Assembly (NCBI RefSeq): GCF_000194625.1
Contig: NC_015320.1
Coordinates: forward strand, 1,782,612-1,846,611
Direction of reading: 5' to 3'
Length of the DNA: 64,000 nt
From: Archaeoglobus veneficus SNP6
Lineage (GTDB): Archaea > Halobacteriota > Archaeoglobi > Archaeoglobales > Archaeoglobaceae
The position numbers and the translations under genes are program-made. The notes beneath the pieces are model-generated. The model was not told the origin of the DNA and made no database searches. It worked only from the letters and a program-made list of their open reading frames with translations. Below are positions 44,098-51,076 of the stretch, piece by piece (positions within the stretch are counted from its first letter, which is position 1; each line of letters opens with the position of its first letter).

Positions 44098-44562
44098 ATG
44101 ACAGGCAAAACCCTAACAATCAACGACCTTATGAGAGTTCCTGTTGCACAGCCGGCCGGAGGAGTTATCAGAGTTCCGGCCGAGCCTGTGGAAGATGCCG
44201 GCGACATGGACTTACTAACTCTTCTGGAAAGACTCAATGGTTTCGTAAACAACCTGAATAGACTTGTTGAGAACTCAAAGGAACTCATCAGCAATCTTGC
44301 AGCCAACGCTGATAAGCTGATGCTTCCGCCTGGCATAGCCGACAAGCTCAGGATGTTTCAGGCTATAGGCAACATGGCCAACCAGCCTATCAGCAATTTA
44401 CCAAGAAACGCAGGTCCATCAATAGACAAAAAGCAAATTCTTCAACTTTTAAACAGCCTGCCAATTCCGGATGACGCTTCCTGGAAAGAGGTAAAGGAGT
44501 TTGCTAACAAGATTTTGGGTGGTCAGGATGCTGGAGCTGATTCTGGGCAAAAAGAAGGTTAA
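44098..44562 (+). CDS. Unknown helical proviral protein
   Basis: The 154-residue protein has a proline-rich start (VPVAQPAGGVIRVPAEP), a long amphipathic helix (LLTLLERLNGFVNNLNRLVE) and further helices. I do not recognise it. It could be a virion or assembly protein, given its place before the packaging ATPase. Confidence 0.55.
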   Translation: MTGKTLTINDLMRVPVAQPAGGVIRVPAEPVEDAGDMDLLTLLERLNGFVNNLNRLVENSKELISNLAANADKLMLPPGIADKLRMFQAIGNMANQPISNLPRNAGPSIDKKQILQLLNSLPIPDDASWKEVKEFANKILGGQDAGADSGQKEG

Positions 44563-44674
44563 GGATGTTATTGAGCCTGTCATCAGCTTTCTGAGGAAGG
44601 TAGAGGAGGAGTACGGAGATAAGACGCTTGTCGAGGTGATAAAGAATTTGGAGAAGGGGGGAGCGAAGAAATGA
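44528..44674 (+). CDS. 48-residue proviral protein
   Basis: The charged helical peptide (starts MLELILGKKKVKDVIEPVIS) overlaps the previous gene by 35 bases and the next by 4 bases. It is not assigned. Confidence 0.45.
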   Translation: MLELILGKKKVKDVIEPVISFLRKVEEEYGDKTLVEVIKNLEKGGAKK

Positions 44675-44805
44675 GGTTTTTGAGTGAATTTCTCCAGATA
44701 ACGGATGACGGAACGCTGAGAATCCCGAAACGCATTCTGGAGAAGTACGGGATTAAGAAGGTGTTCATAGGCTCAGGAAATCCGGATAAGACGATTGAAG
44801 TATGA
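44671..44805 (+). CDS. Small AbrB/SpoVT-like protein
   Basis: The 44-residue protein has ITDDGTLRIPKRILEKYGIK, the swapped-hairpin pattern of AbrB-type DNA-binding proteins. It overlaps both neighbours by 4 bases. It probably acts as a dimeric DNA-binding regulator. Confidence 0.6.
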   Translation: MRFLSEFLQITDDGTLRIPKRILEKYGIKKVFIGSGNPDKTIEV

Positions 44806-45353
44806 TAGAGCTGACGAATAAACGATTTTGCATTTTCGGACTTCAGGGAAGTGGTAAAACAACGTTAGCCAAGTATATCCTTCGCCAGTTCGGAGATTCA
44901 GGGTGGGTTATTGATGTCCTTGATGAGTATGCAGGCTTCAACCGTTACGTTATGCAGGATAGAACAATAACCGGCAGAGATGAGCTTAACGCTGCCATTT
45001 CCTATATTCTTCAAAAGTTCCATCCAAAACTGTTAGTCATAGATGAGGCTAACCGCTATTGCCCACCTAAAAAGCCTCTGCCGGAAATGGTTAGTTATCT
45101 CAACGATTTCCACCGGCATGATAACGTTGCCATTGGATTCATAGCCAGAAGGCCGGCCCAACTCCACACGGATTTAGTAGAGCTGGCCCATTATCTTTTT
45201 ATTTTCCGTTTAGTCGGCAAAAACGACAAAATCTATTTGGATTACCTTCACGCCGGCCTTAGCGAAGCCGTAGAGAGTCTGCCGCCTCATTCCTTCATTT
45301 TCTACAACAGGGAAACCGGCGAGATTAAGGTTATGAAAGTTCCATTAAGCTGA
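44802..45353 (+). CDS. Genome packaging ATPase (HerA/FtsK-like)
   Basis: The 183-residue P-loop ATPase has Walker A IFGLQGSGKTTLAKYIL, Walker B KLLVIDEANRYCPP and a sensor-like stretch GFIARRPAQLHTDLVELAHY. The size and motif order fit the short packaging ATPases of tailless icosahedral archaeal and bacterial viruses (A32-like group, for example STIV B204). It would push DNA into the capsid. It ends the operon that starts with the zinc-finger protein. Confidence 0.8.
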   Translation: MIELTNKRFCIFGLQGSGKTTLAKYILRQFGDSGWVIDVLDEYAGFNRYVMQDRTITGRDELNAAISYILQKFHPKLLVIDEANRYCPPKKPLPEMVSYLNDFHRHDNVAIGFIARRPAQLHTDLVELAHYLFIFRLVGKNDKIYLDYLHAGLSEAVESLPPHSFIFYNRETGEIKVMKVPLS

Positions 45354-45381
45354 GTGTTACTCAACATCCGGAGCTGTCCCG

Positions 45382-45399
45382 GAGATCCTGCAGGATCTC
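45382..45399. repeat. 18-bp perfect palindrome
   Basis: GAGATCC-TGCA-GGATCTC is fully self-complementary and lies between the ATPase operon and the structural operon. It is not followed by a T-run, so a classical terminator is doubtful. A site for packaging, replication or a DNA-binding protein is possible. Confidence 0.5.
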
Positions 45400-45453
45400 T
45401 GCCATGTTTTCATACTATAACGCATAAGGGGCTTGAATAATATTACTTGTTAT

Positions 45454-45536
45454 GAACTGCCCGAAACTCCTCAATTCTGACCCTTTTTTATATGCTTTAT
45501 ATCCTGACGGCCTACTCTCTCTTTTTGGTGGTGAGT
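45454..45536 (+). promoter_or_regulatory. Structural-operon promoter with shared motif
   Basis: AACTGCCCGAAACT (45455-45468) and TGACCCTTTTTTA (45478-45490) repeat the two motifs found at 43675-43700, here separated by 9 bases. TATA GCTTTATATC follows at 45494-45503. A GGTGGTG ribosome-binding site precedes ATG 45537. Confidence 0.65.
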
Positions 45537-45770
45537 ATGGCAATTAGAGTTCCGACGGTTAGAGGCGTAACGAACATGGCCAAAAAGAGCCTCATCAACG
45601 GAGCAATAGGCGGTGCAGCGGTGGGCATTGGTGCAAACATTCTCGGGCCGGTTCTCGGGCCGATAGCAGGCGGAATTCTGGCGGGAGCTGCACTTAACGA
45701 CGAAGTGATTGCTAAGAACGCCGTCATGGATGCCGTTGCCATAATGTTCCTTGGCGGAGGTGGATGGTAA
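45537..45770 (+). CDS. Glycine-rich hydrophobic virion membrane protein candidate
   Basis: The 77-residue protein has a basic start (MAIRVPTVRGVTNMAKKS) and a long Gly/Ala/Ile-rich hydrophobic region that can form two membrane helices, ending in GGGGW. ATG 45537 is chosen because the upstream in-frame sequence covers the promoter. It lies first in the structural operon, where internal-membrane proteins of tailless viruses are often found. Confidence 0.6.
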   Translation: MAIRVPTVRGVTNMAKKSLINGAIGGAAVGIGANILGPVLGPIAGGILAGAALNDEVIAKNAVMDAVAIMFLGGGGW

Positions 45771-46288
45771 TGGTCGGGATTGTTGCACCTAACCTGGCCG
45801 GACTTCTCGGCAAACTCGGAGGGGCAGGAGGTAAGGGCTTCCCGAAGACTCTAACTAAGGAAGATTTCGGCCTCGCTGACACTGCCGTTAAGGCTGGCGT
45901 GTGGAACAAAATAGGAGAGCTCAAGGTTCCGCCTCAGCAGGCATACAGATGGGGCTACGGAAACCCCAACCAGCCGTATAACCAGGGTTATATGTACGTG
46001 CTTCTGCAGTACAACGATGGAACGACTGTTACTGAGGTCAAGGGCAAAGTCAGGCTTTGCGTTGCCGACGCCAATGAGCTTAAGAAGGATGTTGTTTTCG
46101 AGGAGAGAGAAGAGGTTCTTCATGCTGCGGCTGCCGACATAACTAAGCAGAGGCCTCTGCCAGAACAGGGGCCGATTGCCAGAGAGGATGACAAGCTTAT
46201 CATAGAGTTCATGCCAGACCAGGACGGCCAGATAACGGCGGCAGATTGTGATATCAGGCTGCCGGTAACTGTCTATCCAGCTCGCTAA
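45770..46288 (+). CDS. Candidate major capsid protein 1 (single jelly-roll type)
   Basis: The 172-residue protein has a Gly-rich N-terminus followed by beta-rich sequence: KIGELKVPPQQAYRWGYGNP, then QGYMYVLLQYNDGTTVTEV, VRLCVADANEL and a C-terminal DKLIIEFMPDQDGQI. The pattern and length resemble small single-jelly-roll capsid proteins of sphaerolipovirus-like viruses. The ATG at 45770 is used because GGAGGTGG lies at good distance; ATG 45764 is possible. It overlaps the previous stop by one base. The assignment is structural inference and needs a fold search. Confidence 0.55.
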   Translation: MVGIVAPNLAGLLGKLGGAGGKGFPKTLTKEDFGLADTAVKAGVWNKIGELKVPPQQAYRWGYGNPNQPYNQGYMYVLLQYNDGTTVTEVKGKVRLCVADANELKKDVVFEEREEVLHAAAADITKQRPLPEQGPIAREDDKLIIEFMPDQDGQITAADCDIRLPVTVYPAR

Positions 46289-46318
46289 TTTCTTCTTTTT
46301 TCTCAAGGAGGTCTAAGG

Positions 46319-46717
46319 ATGCTCCAGGAGTTAGCCATGCTTAGGGTTATGGCCGGAACTAAGAGAGAGCGGAGAGTAGCCAAGGAGGGCAGCGAAGACA
46401 TACCGATAGAGCTTAACATAGCTGCCGGAGGCTTCGAAGTAATTGATTACGAACAGCATGAGGTAGCTAAACGCTATCTTCCGTTGAATGAGATAATAAC
46501 CATAAACGTCGGCAGCGTTCCGGTTAAGGTTCTCTACAATCAGAGTGAATACGATGCCGACTACGTGCCTGCCGGAGGAGTGATTAAACAGGAGCACAAG
46601 TCAGTTAGGAGCTTGAAGGTCGTCAATCTCGATTCTACGAATGCAGCTAAGGTGATTGTAAGGGCAAAGAAGAAGCCAATCACCACGAACGACGTTGTAA
46701 GGATGATGATACCATGA
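46319..46717 (+). CDS. Candidate capsid protein 2
   Basis: The 132-residue beta-rich protein (PIELNIAAGGFEVIDYEQHE then YLPLNEIITINVGSVPVKV) lies just after candidate capsid protein 1, with a strong Shine-Dalgarno AAGGAGG before ATG 46319. Two adjacent small beta proteins are typical for viruses with two single-jelly-roll capsid proteins. It could instead be a minor or cement protein. Confidence 0.45.
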   Translation: MLQELAMLRVMAGTKRERRVAKEGSEDIPIELNIAAGGFEVIDYEQHEVAKRYLPLNEIITINVGSVPVKVLYNQSEYDADYVPAGGVIKQEHKSVRSLKVVNLDSTNAAKVIVRAKKKPITTNDVVRMMIP

Positions 46718-47451
46718 GACTGGCCGAAGCTGCCGTTTTGGCGTTAGCTATCGGAGGGGCTGCCTACGTTGTAGCTAAAAGTAGCGAAGGTAAATCAGGA
46801 GGTGGAGGTAGCCTCATTCCAATACCGATTGAAAAGCCGGTACCTATTCAGGTTCCAGGAATGCCGGCTTTAAACATTCAGTTCCCAAAAATTGAATTTC
46901 CTAAGTTCGAGATGCCGGCGATTAACATAACTCCAGAGGTCAGCTTTCCGACAACGCCGGAGAACTTCCAGTTAAGGGGAATACTCGATTATGTCAATTC
47001 TATCAGGCAGCAGTATGAGAATCAGATTAAGGAGCTACAGGATAAGATTGCTAAGGGGCCTAAGCTGACCACGAAAACTACGACGCTGCCAAATCCGACG
47101 GAGTACGTTAAGAAGTTCGGAGAGGGTTTCATAGGCCCGTTCATACCTAACTTTCCTCCGCCAGAGGAGGCCGGAAAGAGGACGGCGGAAGGCTTCATGA
47201 AGCTGCTCGATGTATTCAACGCCTGGCGGCCGACAGTGAGGATAGTAAAATCTCCAGAAGACCTGCATAACCATCCGGTTGATAAAGCAATTAAGAACGC
47301 TTTTCAGGGAGCTGCTAATTACGTCGGTAAGGCCTTTGACGGTTTTGTTAAGAGCTTCGGCAAGAAGAAGAGCAAACGAATCGAACCAAAGCCAAGTGAA
47401 CTATTGTCAGTAAGGAAATTCGGAATTCCAGGAGTAGGAGGGAGGATATGA
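46714..47451 (+). CDS. Membrane-anchored proline-rich virion protein
   Basis: The 245-residue protein has an N-terminal membrane helix (AAVLALAIGGAAYVVA) and a Gly/Ser linker. A stretch with repeated (I/F)P motifs follows (IPIPIEKPVPIQVP, then FPKIEFPKFEMP). After that comes a helical segment (VNSIRQQYENQIKELQDKI) and a basic end. This resembles a stalk or membrane-to-capsid connector. It overlaps its neighbours by 4 bases on each side. Confidence 0.55.
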   Translation: MRLAEAAVLALAIGGAAYVVAKSSEGKSGGGGSLIPIPIEKPVPIQVPGMPALNIQFPKIEFPKFEMPAINITPEVSFPTTPENFQLRGILDYVNSIRQQYENQIKELQDKIAKGPKLTTKTTTLPNPTEYVKKFGEGFIGPFIPNFPPPEEAGKRTAEGFMKLLDVFNAWRPTVRIVKSPEDLHNHPVDKAIKNAFQGAANYVGKAFDGFVKSFGKKKSKRIEPKPSELLSVRKFGIPGVGGRI

Positions 47452-47603
47452 TGGACGGTCTCGGCCTGGCAACGGACGCAACAACGTTAGGACTTCTCAC
47501 ATGGACGATTTACAAAATCGGAAGGCTCGAAGGTAAGGTTTGCATGATTCTGAGACAGCTTAACGGTGGTAGAAATGGCGGACTGGATTCAGGAGGCGAT
47601 TGA
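47448..47603 (+). CDS. Small membrane protein, possibly lysis-related
   Basis: The 51-residue protein has one hydrophobic segment (GLATDATTLGLLTWTIYKI) followed by a basic/glycine-rich tail. GGAGGGAGG precedes the start. A holin-like or virion membrane role is possible. It overlaps the next gene by 29 bases. Confidence 0.45.
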   Translation: MMDGLGLATDATTLGLLTWTIYKIGRLEGKVCMILRQLNGGRNGGLDSGGD

Positions 47604-47808
47604 AAGACCTGGGAGAGTCAGACGTTACGTTTCACGCTTATTTGGCAGTAAAGCTTTCACGAAGAAGGGAACGATTAAGCGTGAATACCTGTTGAAGGCG
47701 AAGAAGAAGGCCGAACAGGCCGGTAATACTTCGCTTGTTCATGCCATCAACATGGCCCTGACTCTCCGGAAGTTTAGGAGGAAGAAGGGTAGGAGGCGGA
47801 AGAAATGA
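47575..47808 (+). CDS. Small basic virion DNA-binding protein
   Basis: The 77-residue protein starts MADWIQEAIERPGRVRRYV and ends in a dense Arg/Lys tail. The WIQ-A-x-x-R-PG opening recurs in small basic virion DNA-binding proteins of several phages. It probably coats or condenses the packaged genome. Start at ATG 47575 with GGTGGT upstream. Confidence 0.6.
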   Translation: MADWIQEAIERPGRVRRYVSRLFGSKAFTKKGTIKREYLLKAKKKAEQAGNTSLVHAINMALTLRKFRRKKGRRRKK

Positions 47809-48500
47809 CGGAAGTTGATTTTATTCCTAAACAGTTTGTAGTAGTTTCGGAAACAGAACCATCACCGTTTGAAGGGCTGATTTGGTACAATCCGGCTACT
47901 AAACTCTGGAAAATGTATTCAGGCGGAGAATGGAAAATCCTGATTCCATTTTATACGGGAGATACTGAGCCGGCAGAGGCAACGGACGGAATGCTATGGT
48001 ACGACAGCCTTAATGACGTGATGAATGTTTACGATGAGGCAGCGGCAACCTGGAACAGATTAGGCATTGATTGGGCTGATATCGTAAACAGACCGTCAGT
48101 ATTTCCGCCAGATTATACGAATTATCCGCCAGATTGGTCTATAATCTCAAATATTCCCTCTCCGACGCCAATTGACCAAACAGCGAATAGAGCATTGAAT
48201 ACTGTCTATCAGAATACTTCTGGCAAACATTTGCTCGTCATCACAACAATAAGCTTCAATGTGGAATCCTCATCAGATTATGCTCAAGCAATTGGATATA
48301 TATCTTCTGATAACGTAACCTATGTAGAAATGTCATTTGCGAGATTCGCGGACATTGACTATAACTCATACATTTGGACAGGAGGGGGAACTATTGTAAT
48401 GGTTGTGCCGCCTAATTATTACTACAAAGTGGCAGCAGGTGCGTCTTATGGCTCTTCGGTTTCATTAAGAAAGTGGTGGGAGGTGGAACTATGGAAGTAG
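47805..48500 (+). CDS. Fibre/spike-like protein
   Basis: The 231-residue protein contains two repeats of about 35 residues, one with PSPFEGLIWYNPATKLWKMY and the next with ATDGMLWYDSLNDVMNVYDE. Such WY-rich modules are found in viral fibres. The C-terminal 140 residues are Ser/Thr/Tyr-rich beta sequence that could bind a receptor. It overlaps both neighbours. Confidence 0.6.
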   Translation: MTEVDFIPKQFVVVSETEPSPFEGLIWYNPATKLWKMYSGGEWKILIPFYTGDTEPAEATDGMLWYDSLNDVMNVYDEAAATWNRLGIDWADIVNRPSVFPPDYTNYPPDWSIISNIPSPTPIDQTANRALNTVYQNTSGKHLLVITTISFNVESSSDYAQAIGYISSDNVTYVEMSFARFADIDYNSYIWTGGGTIVMVVPPNYYYKVAAGASYGSSVSLRKWWEVELWK

Positions 48501-48757
48501 AGTTAAAAATCGGAAAAGGATATCTGGTAAAGGATGGAAAGGTCATAGAAAAGTTCCATCTGCCCAAAGGAGTCCACAAATTCCCGGATGATGTTGAAGT
48601 TATCGAATGCGAAGATATTGAAACGATACAGATAGAACACGAAACGCAAGAGCAGAAAATCCCGCCGAATCCTCCGTTAAGTGAACGAGTTGAGAAATTA
48701 GAACGAGAAATCTCGGAAATAAAACTAAAATTAAATCAAATCCTTTCAAAACAATGA
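48491..48757 (+). CDS. Small protein with C-terminal coiled coil
   Basis: The 88-residue acidic protein has a short beta start (MEVELKIGKGYLVKDGKVIE) and a C-terminal coiled coil (LSERVEKLEREISEIKLKL). ATG 48491 overlaps the fibre gene by 10 bases, with GGGAGGTGG before it. It may trimerise and help the fibre attach or fold. Confidence 0.5.
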   Translation: MEVELKIGKGYLVKDGKVIEKFHLPKGVHKFPDDVEVIECEDIETIQIEHETQEQKIPPNPPLSERVEKLEREISEIKLKLNQILSKQ

Positions 48758-48987
48758 ACGTTAAGGTCTTCGACGACAGGCTCAGCTTAATCCATCTGCC
48801 GGCCGGCATCGCTGCCTATTTCTTTCCAGCTTTCTTTATCGTTTTTCTATTCTACGAGCTTATTGAGTTTTGCTTAAAGGCTGAAAAAAGAAAGGAGAAA
48901 GTCGAAAACTTCATAGGCGATTTGTTTGAGTTCTTTGCTGGAGTTTCGGCTGTTCATTTCTTCATGGTGGTATCGGGAATTTGTTAA
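48754..48987 (+). CDS. Terminal membrane protein of the structural operon
   Basis: The 77-residue protein has one or two membrane helices (IAAYFFPAFFIVFLFYELIE) and a second hydrophobic region (FFAGVSAVHFFMVV) around a charged loop. Its 3' end overlaps the convergent integrase C-part by 26 bases. A holin-like or virion membrane role is possible. Confidence 0.5.
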   Translation: MNVKVFDDRLSLIHLPAGIAAYFFPAFFIVFLFYELIEFCLKAEKRKEKVENFIGDLFEFFAGVSAVHFFMVVSGIC

Positions 48988-49944
48988 CTATTTCTTGGTA
49001 TTTCTGAATAGCTCCTCTTTTCTTTGCCAGATAGTTGGCCGAACCGATGTTTTCAGGTGAACGGCCCTGTATGAAGTTTGCCACACCCTCAGGAATTCCG
49101 TTGTCCAGAATCATAAAGTTGTAATGCCAGTGTCTAATCGTAATAGCTGAAACTCTCTTATAGTTGATGTGGTGTCTGGCGACGTTGTAGGTGTAGCTTT
49201 CCGGAAATCTTTCAATCTCCTTAAGCATCTTTGCCGGAAACAGCATTATGAAGGCCTTCTTATTCCCTTCGATGAAAGTCTCCATGTCATAGGCTGCAAC
49301 ATCGCCGTAAACTCTAACATTGTCCGGATTCCATGTTTGAAGGGCCTCGAGGACATGGGCAAGCCTTAGGCCAGAGAATACCAACAGCTTGAAGAGTATC
49401 AGGTCGTATTTGTTTCCTTCCTCCTTGAAGTGTTTATACGCCTCCTTTATCTCCTCATCCTTCAAGTCGATGTCTCTTGTGCCAGTTGGCTTTATTTCAG
49501 CGAAAGCGTCAATTATTTCATAGTATAGCTTTTCATCTATCCTCTTTTTGGTAAACAGGAATTGCATGTAATTCCTCAGACCTTTTGCCCAGTTGTTCCA
49601 GCCTCTTTGAAGTTCTCCGGATTCTATAGCAGCATCGACCAATTCTTCAAGGTCTGCTATTGTGTAAATGTCATGACCGTTAAGAACTTTCTCCAGCTTG
49701 TTAACGTAGTCTCTCGCCGTCTCTCTGGCTATTTTCTTCTTCTTTAGAGCTTTTCCGTAAATCCTTACCTTTCCACTCCACTCTGTCAGCCATTTGAAAA
49801 ACTCTTCTTTGTCTTCAGAGAAATTAAATAATTTTTCTCTAATTTTTACCAGAGAGCCTCTTTCCAGCCGTTCTTCAATTTCCTCAACAGGCCTTGAGAG
49901 CCGGTGCCCGCAAGGGCTCCTGGGTTCAAATCCCAGCCCCGGCG
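48962..49944 (-). CDS. Integrase C-terminal fragment, Int(C), SSV-type tyrosine recombinase
   Basis: The frame runs leftward from attR, where the repeat encodes SPCGHRLSRP, to the stop at 48962. It holds about 308 residues after the repeat and has no good start or promoter of its own. Catalytic features include the first Arg in LLVFSGLRLAHVLEAL, HHINYKRVSAITIRHWHYNF, and the final FIQGRSPENIGSANYLAKK with the nucleophilic Tyr. Joined to Int(N) at the repeat it gives about 400 residues, in line with fuselloviral-type integrases. Excision would need an intact copy from the circular form. Confidence 0.88.
49890..49944. repeat. attR, 55-bp attachment repeat
   Basis: This exact copy of the tRNA-Ser 3' part lacks the 5' half of the tRNA and so is not a functional tRNA. 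It lies in frame inside the integrase C-part reading frame, where it encodes SPCGHRLSRP on the minus strand. Confidence 0.95.
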
Positions 49945-50023
49945 CTTAATTTTATGTCCAGTTCCCGTCACTTTCACGGTACTCTTCTATCTTATTAACT
50001 TTGGATTTTGGAAGTGTGTTCTA
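49945..50023. other. Host DNA right of attR
   Basis: This short stretch was directly downstream of tRNA-Ser before integration. It has T-rich runs (CTTAATTTTATG) that may once have terminated the tRNA transcript. No gene is seen. Together with the decayed frame at 50024-50248 it makes a region of about 380 bases with no intact gene. Confidence 0.4.
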
Positions 50024-50248
50024 ATGGCCACCATCGATATTCATAATTACGAGCAGATTCCAGAGGCAAATAGAGCTGCTCGAAGAGTCTGATTAGTAGA
50101 AGGATCTAAAAGATGGAGTCGGCTGGAGAGATTGGTGGACAAAAAGACGCTTTCTCAAAGTATCAATGAAATTTTTCAGCTGGGACTGATCGTCATAGCT
50201 CCTGGTTTTATAGAAAAGAAGGCTTTGCAGAGGTTGACTGAGATGTAA
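50024..50248 (+). pseudogene. Small broken gene (in-frame stop)
   Basis: A 75-codon frame from ATG 50024 to TAA 50248 is interrupted by one TGA after MATIDIHNYEQIPEANRAAR-V. The second part contains KTLSQSINEIFQLGLIVIAP and a short helix. This may be a decayed antitoxin-like gene, but similarity is weak. It lies next to the integration site, where remnants of old insertions are common. Confidence 0.3.
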
Positions 50249-50322
50249 TTTTGGAAGAGCCCTATAAAACCTTCAGAAACTTTAAATGCCAATGGTTATT
50301 AAGGTAATAATGGTGATATGTT

Positions 50323-50862
50323 ATGGAAAGAAAAGATACAGTAATTCTGGTAGTCGCAGTTCTTGCAGCTCTTGCCATAGGTCTTAGCATAGGTAACATG
50401 TTCTGGATGGGCAGATATCAGTCATATCCTTCTCAGACCTCATATCAGCCGATGACGGGGCCAATGCAGGGATATCAGCAGCCCATGATGGGTTATTCTC
50501 CACAGCCCGCCCAGTACAAATCAAATGGTGAGCTGATCTTCATGACCGGTGTCAATGAGAAAGGGGAGAGAATACCCTTCGTGGGCGGTCCTCAATGGCT
50601 CTACATGCACGGCGGCGGATGCGCGAGCTGTCATGGGGTTGATGGGAAAGGTGGCGTCTATCCAATGATGTGTGGGGTAAAAACGCCCGATATCAGATAT
50701 TCGACGCTTACCGAAGAGCACGGGATGAGCGAGGAGGACATAAAGAAGGCGATAACACAGGGCATTGATGATGACGGCGAGGAGCTGGACTACTGCATGC
50801 CGAGATGGCAGATGAGCGAAAAGGATCTGAACGACGTGATAGAGTATCTGAAGCAGCTGTAA
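50323..50862 (+). CDS. Membrane-anchored c-type cytochrome
   Basis: The 179-residue protein has an N-terminal signal/anchor helix (VILVVAVLAALAIGLSIG), a linker rich in Met, Gln, Pro and Tyr (about 32-66), and a cytochrome c domain. The haem site is CASCH at residues 100-104, and CMPRWQM near 158 could supply the axial Met. It carries one haem and faces outside, likely in electron transfer. The linker could also bind copper through its many Met residues, and a copper ATPase follows. GGTGAT precedes ATG. Confidence 0.85.
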   Translation: MERKDTVILVVAVLAALAIGLSIGNMFWMGRYQSYPSQTSYQPMTGPMQGYQQPMMGYSPQPAQYKSNGELIFMTGVNEKGERIPFVGGPQWLYMHGGGCASCHGVDGKGGVYPMMCGVKTPDIRYSTLTEEHGMSEEDIKKAITQGIDDDGEELDYCMPRWQMSEKDLNDVIEYLKQL

Positions 50863-50863
50863 T

Positions 50864-50884
50864 CGTTTTTTATTTATTTTTATT
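50864..50884 (+). terminator. T-rich terminator after the cytochrome gene
   Basis: CGTTTTTTATTTATTTTTATT follows the stop codon directly and fits a T-run archaeal terminator. Confidence 0.5.
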
Positions 50885-51076
50885 GCCCATACTGCCGCCG
50901 GGAGGGCTGGGTGGAGGTTGAGATTACCGGGAAAAGTACGAGATAATATTCGACTCCTTCGAGTCTGCCTTGTTACTACTGGTAGCTTGAAGTCTCACTT
51001 TTTATTTTTTACATTCTTTTAATTTTAGGAGTCTCTGAAAATATTTTTATATTTGACGTATAACAGAATTAAATTG

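Larger units (their letters stand above)
40246..49944. mobile_element. Integrated provirus/integrative element of about 9.6 kb in tRNA-Ser
   Basis: The element is bounded by an exact 55-bp direct repeat (40246-40300 and 49890-49944) made of the 3' part of tRNA-Ser. Unit length from repeat to repeat is 9,644 bp. The integrase gene spans the repeat in the circular form and is split by integration, the hallmark of SSV-type integration. Inside are divergent ribbon-helix-helix regulators, an early operon (41031-43674), a zinc-finger/ATPase operon (43736-45353) and a structural operon (45537-48987). Codons are densely packed with 1-4 base overlaps and strong Shine-Dalgarno sites, unlike the leaderless host genes. 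No recognisable replication initiator, helicase or polymerase is present. Confidence 0.93.

Noticed and set aside
45382-45399. Intrinsic terminator at the 18-bp palindrome
   Set aside because: No T-run follows the hairpin, and archaeal terminators in this window are simple T-runs.
49890-49944. A second tRNA-Ser gene at the right end of the provirus
   Set aside because: Only the 3' part is present; the acceptor 5' strand, D arm and 5' anticodon strand are missing. It is the attR copy.
40201-50000. A conjugative or plasmid element instead of a provirus
   Set aside because: No relaxase, VirB4 or plasmid Rep is visible, and the late operon has packaging-ATPase and structural-type proteins. It remains possible for parts of the early region.
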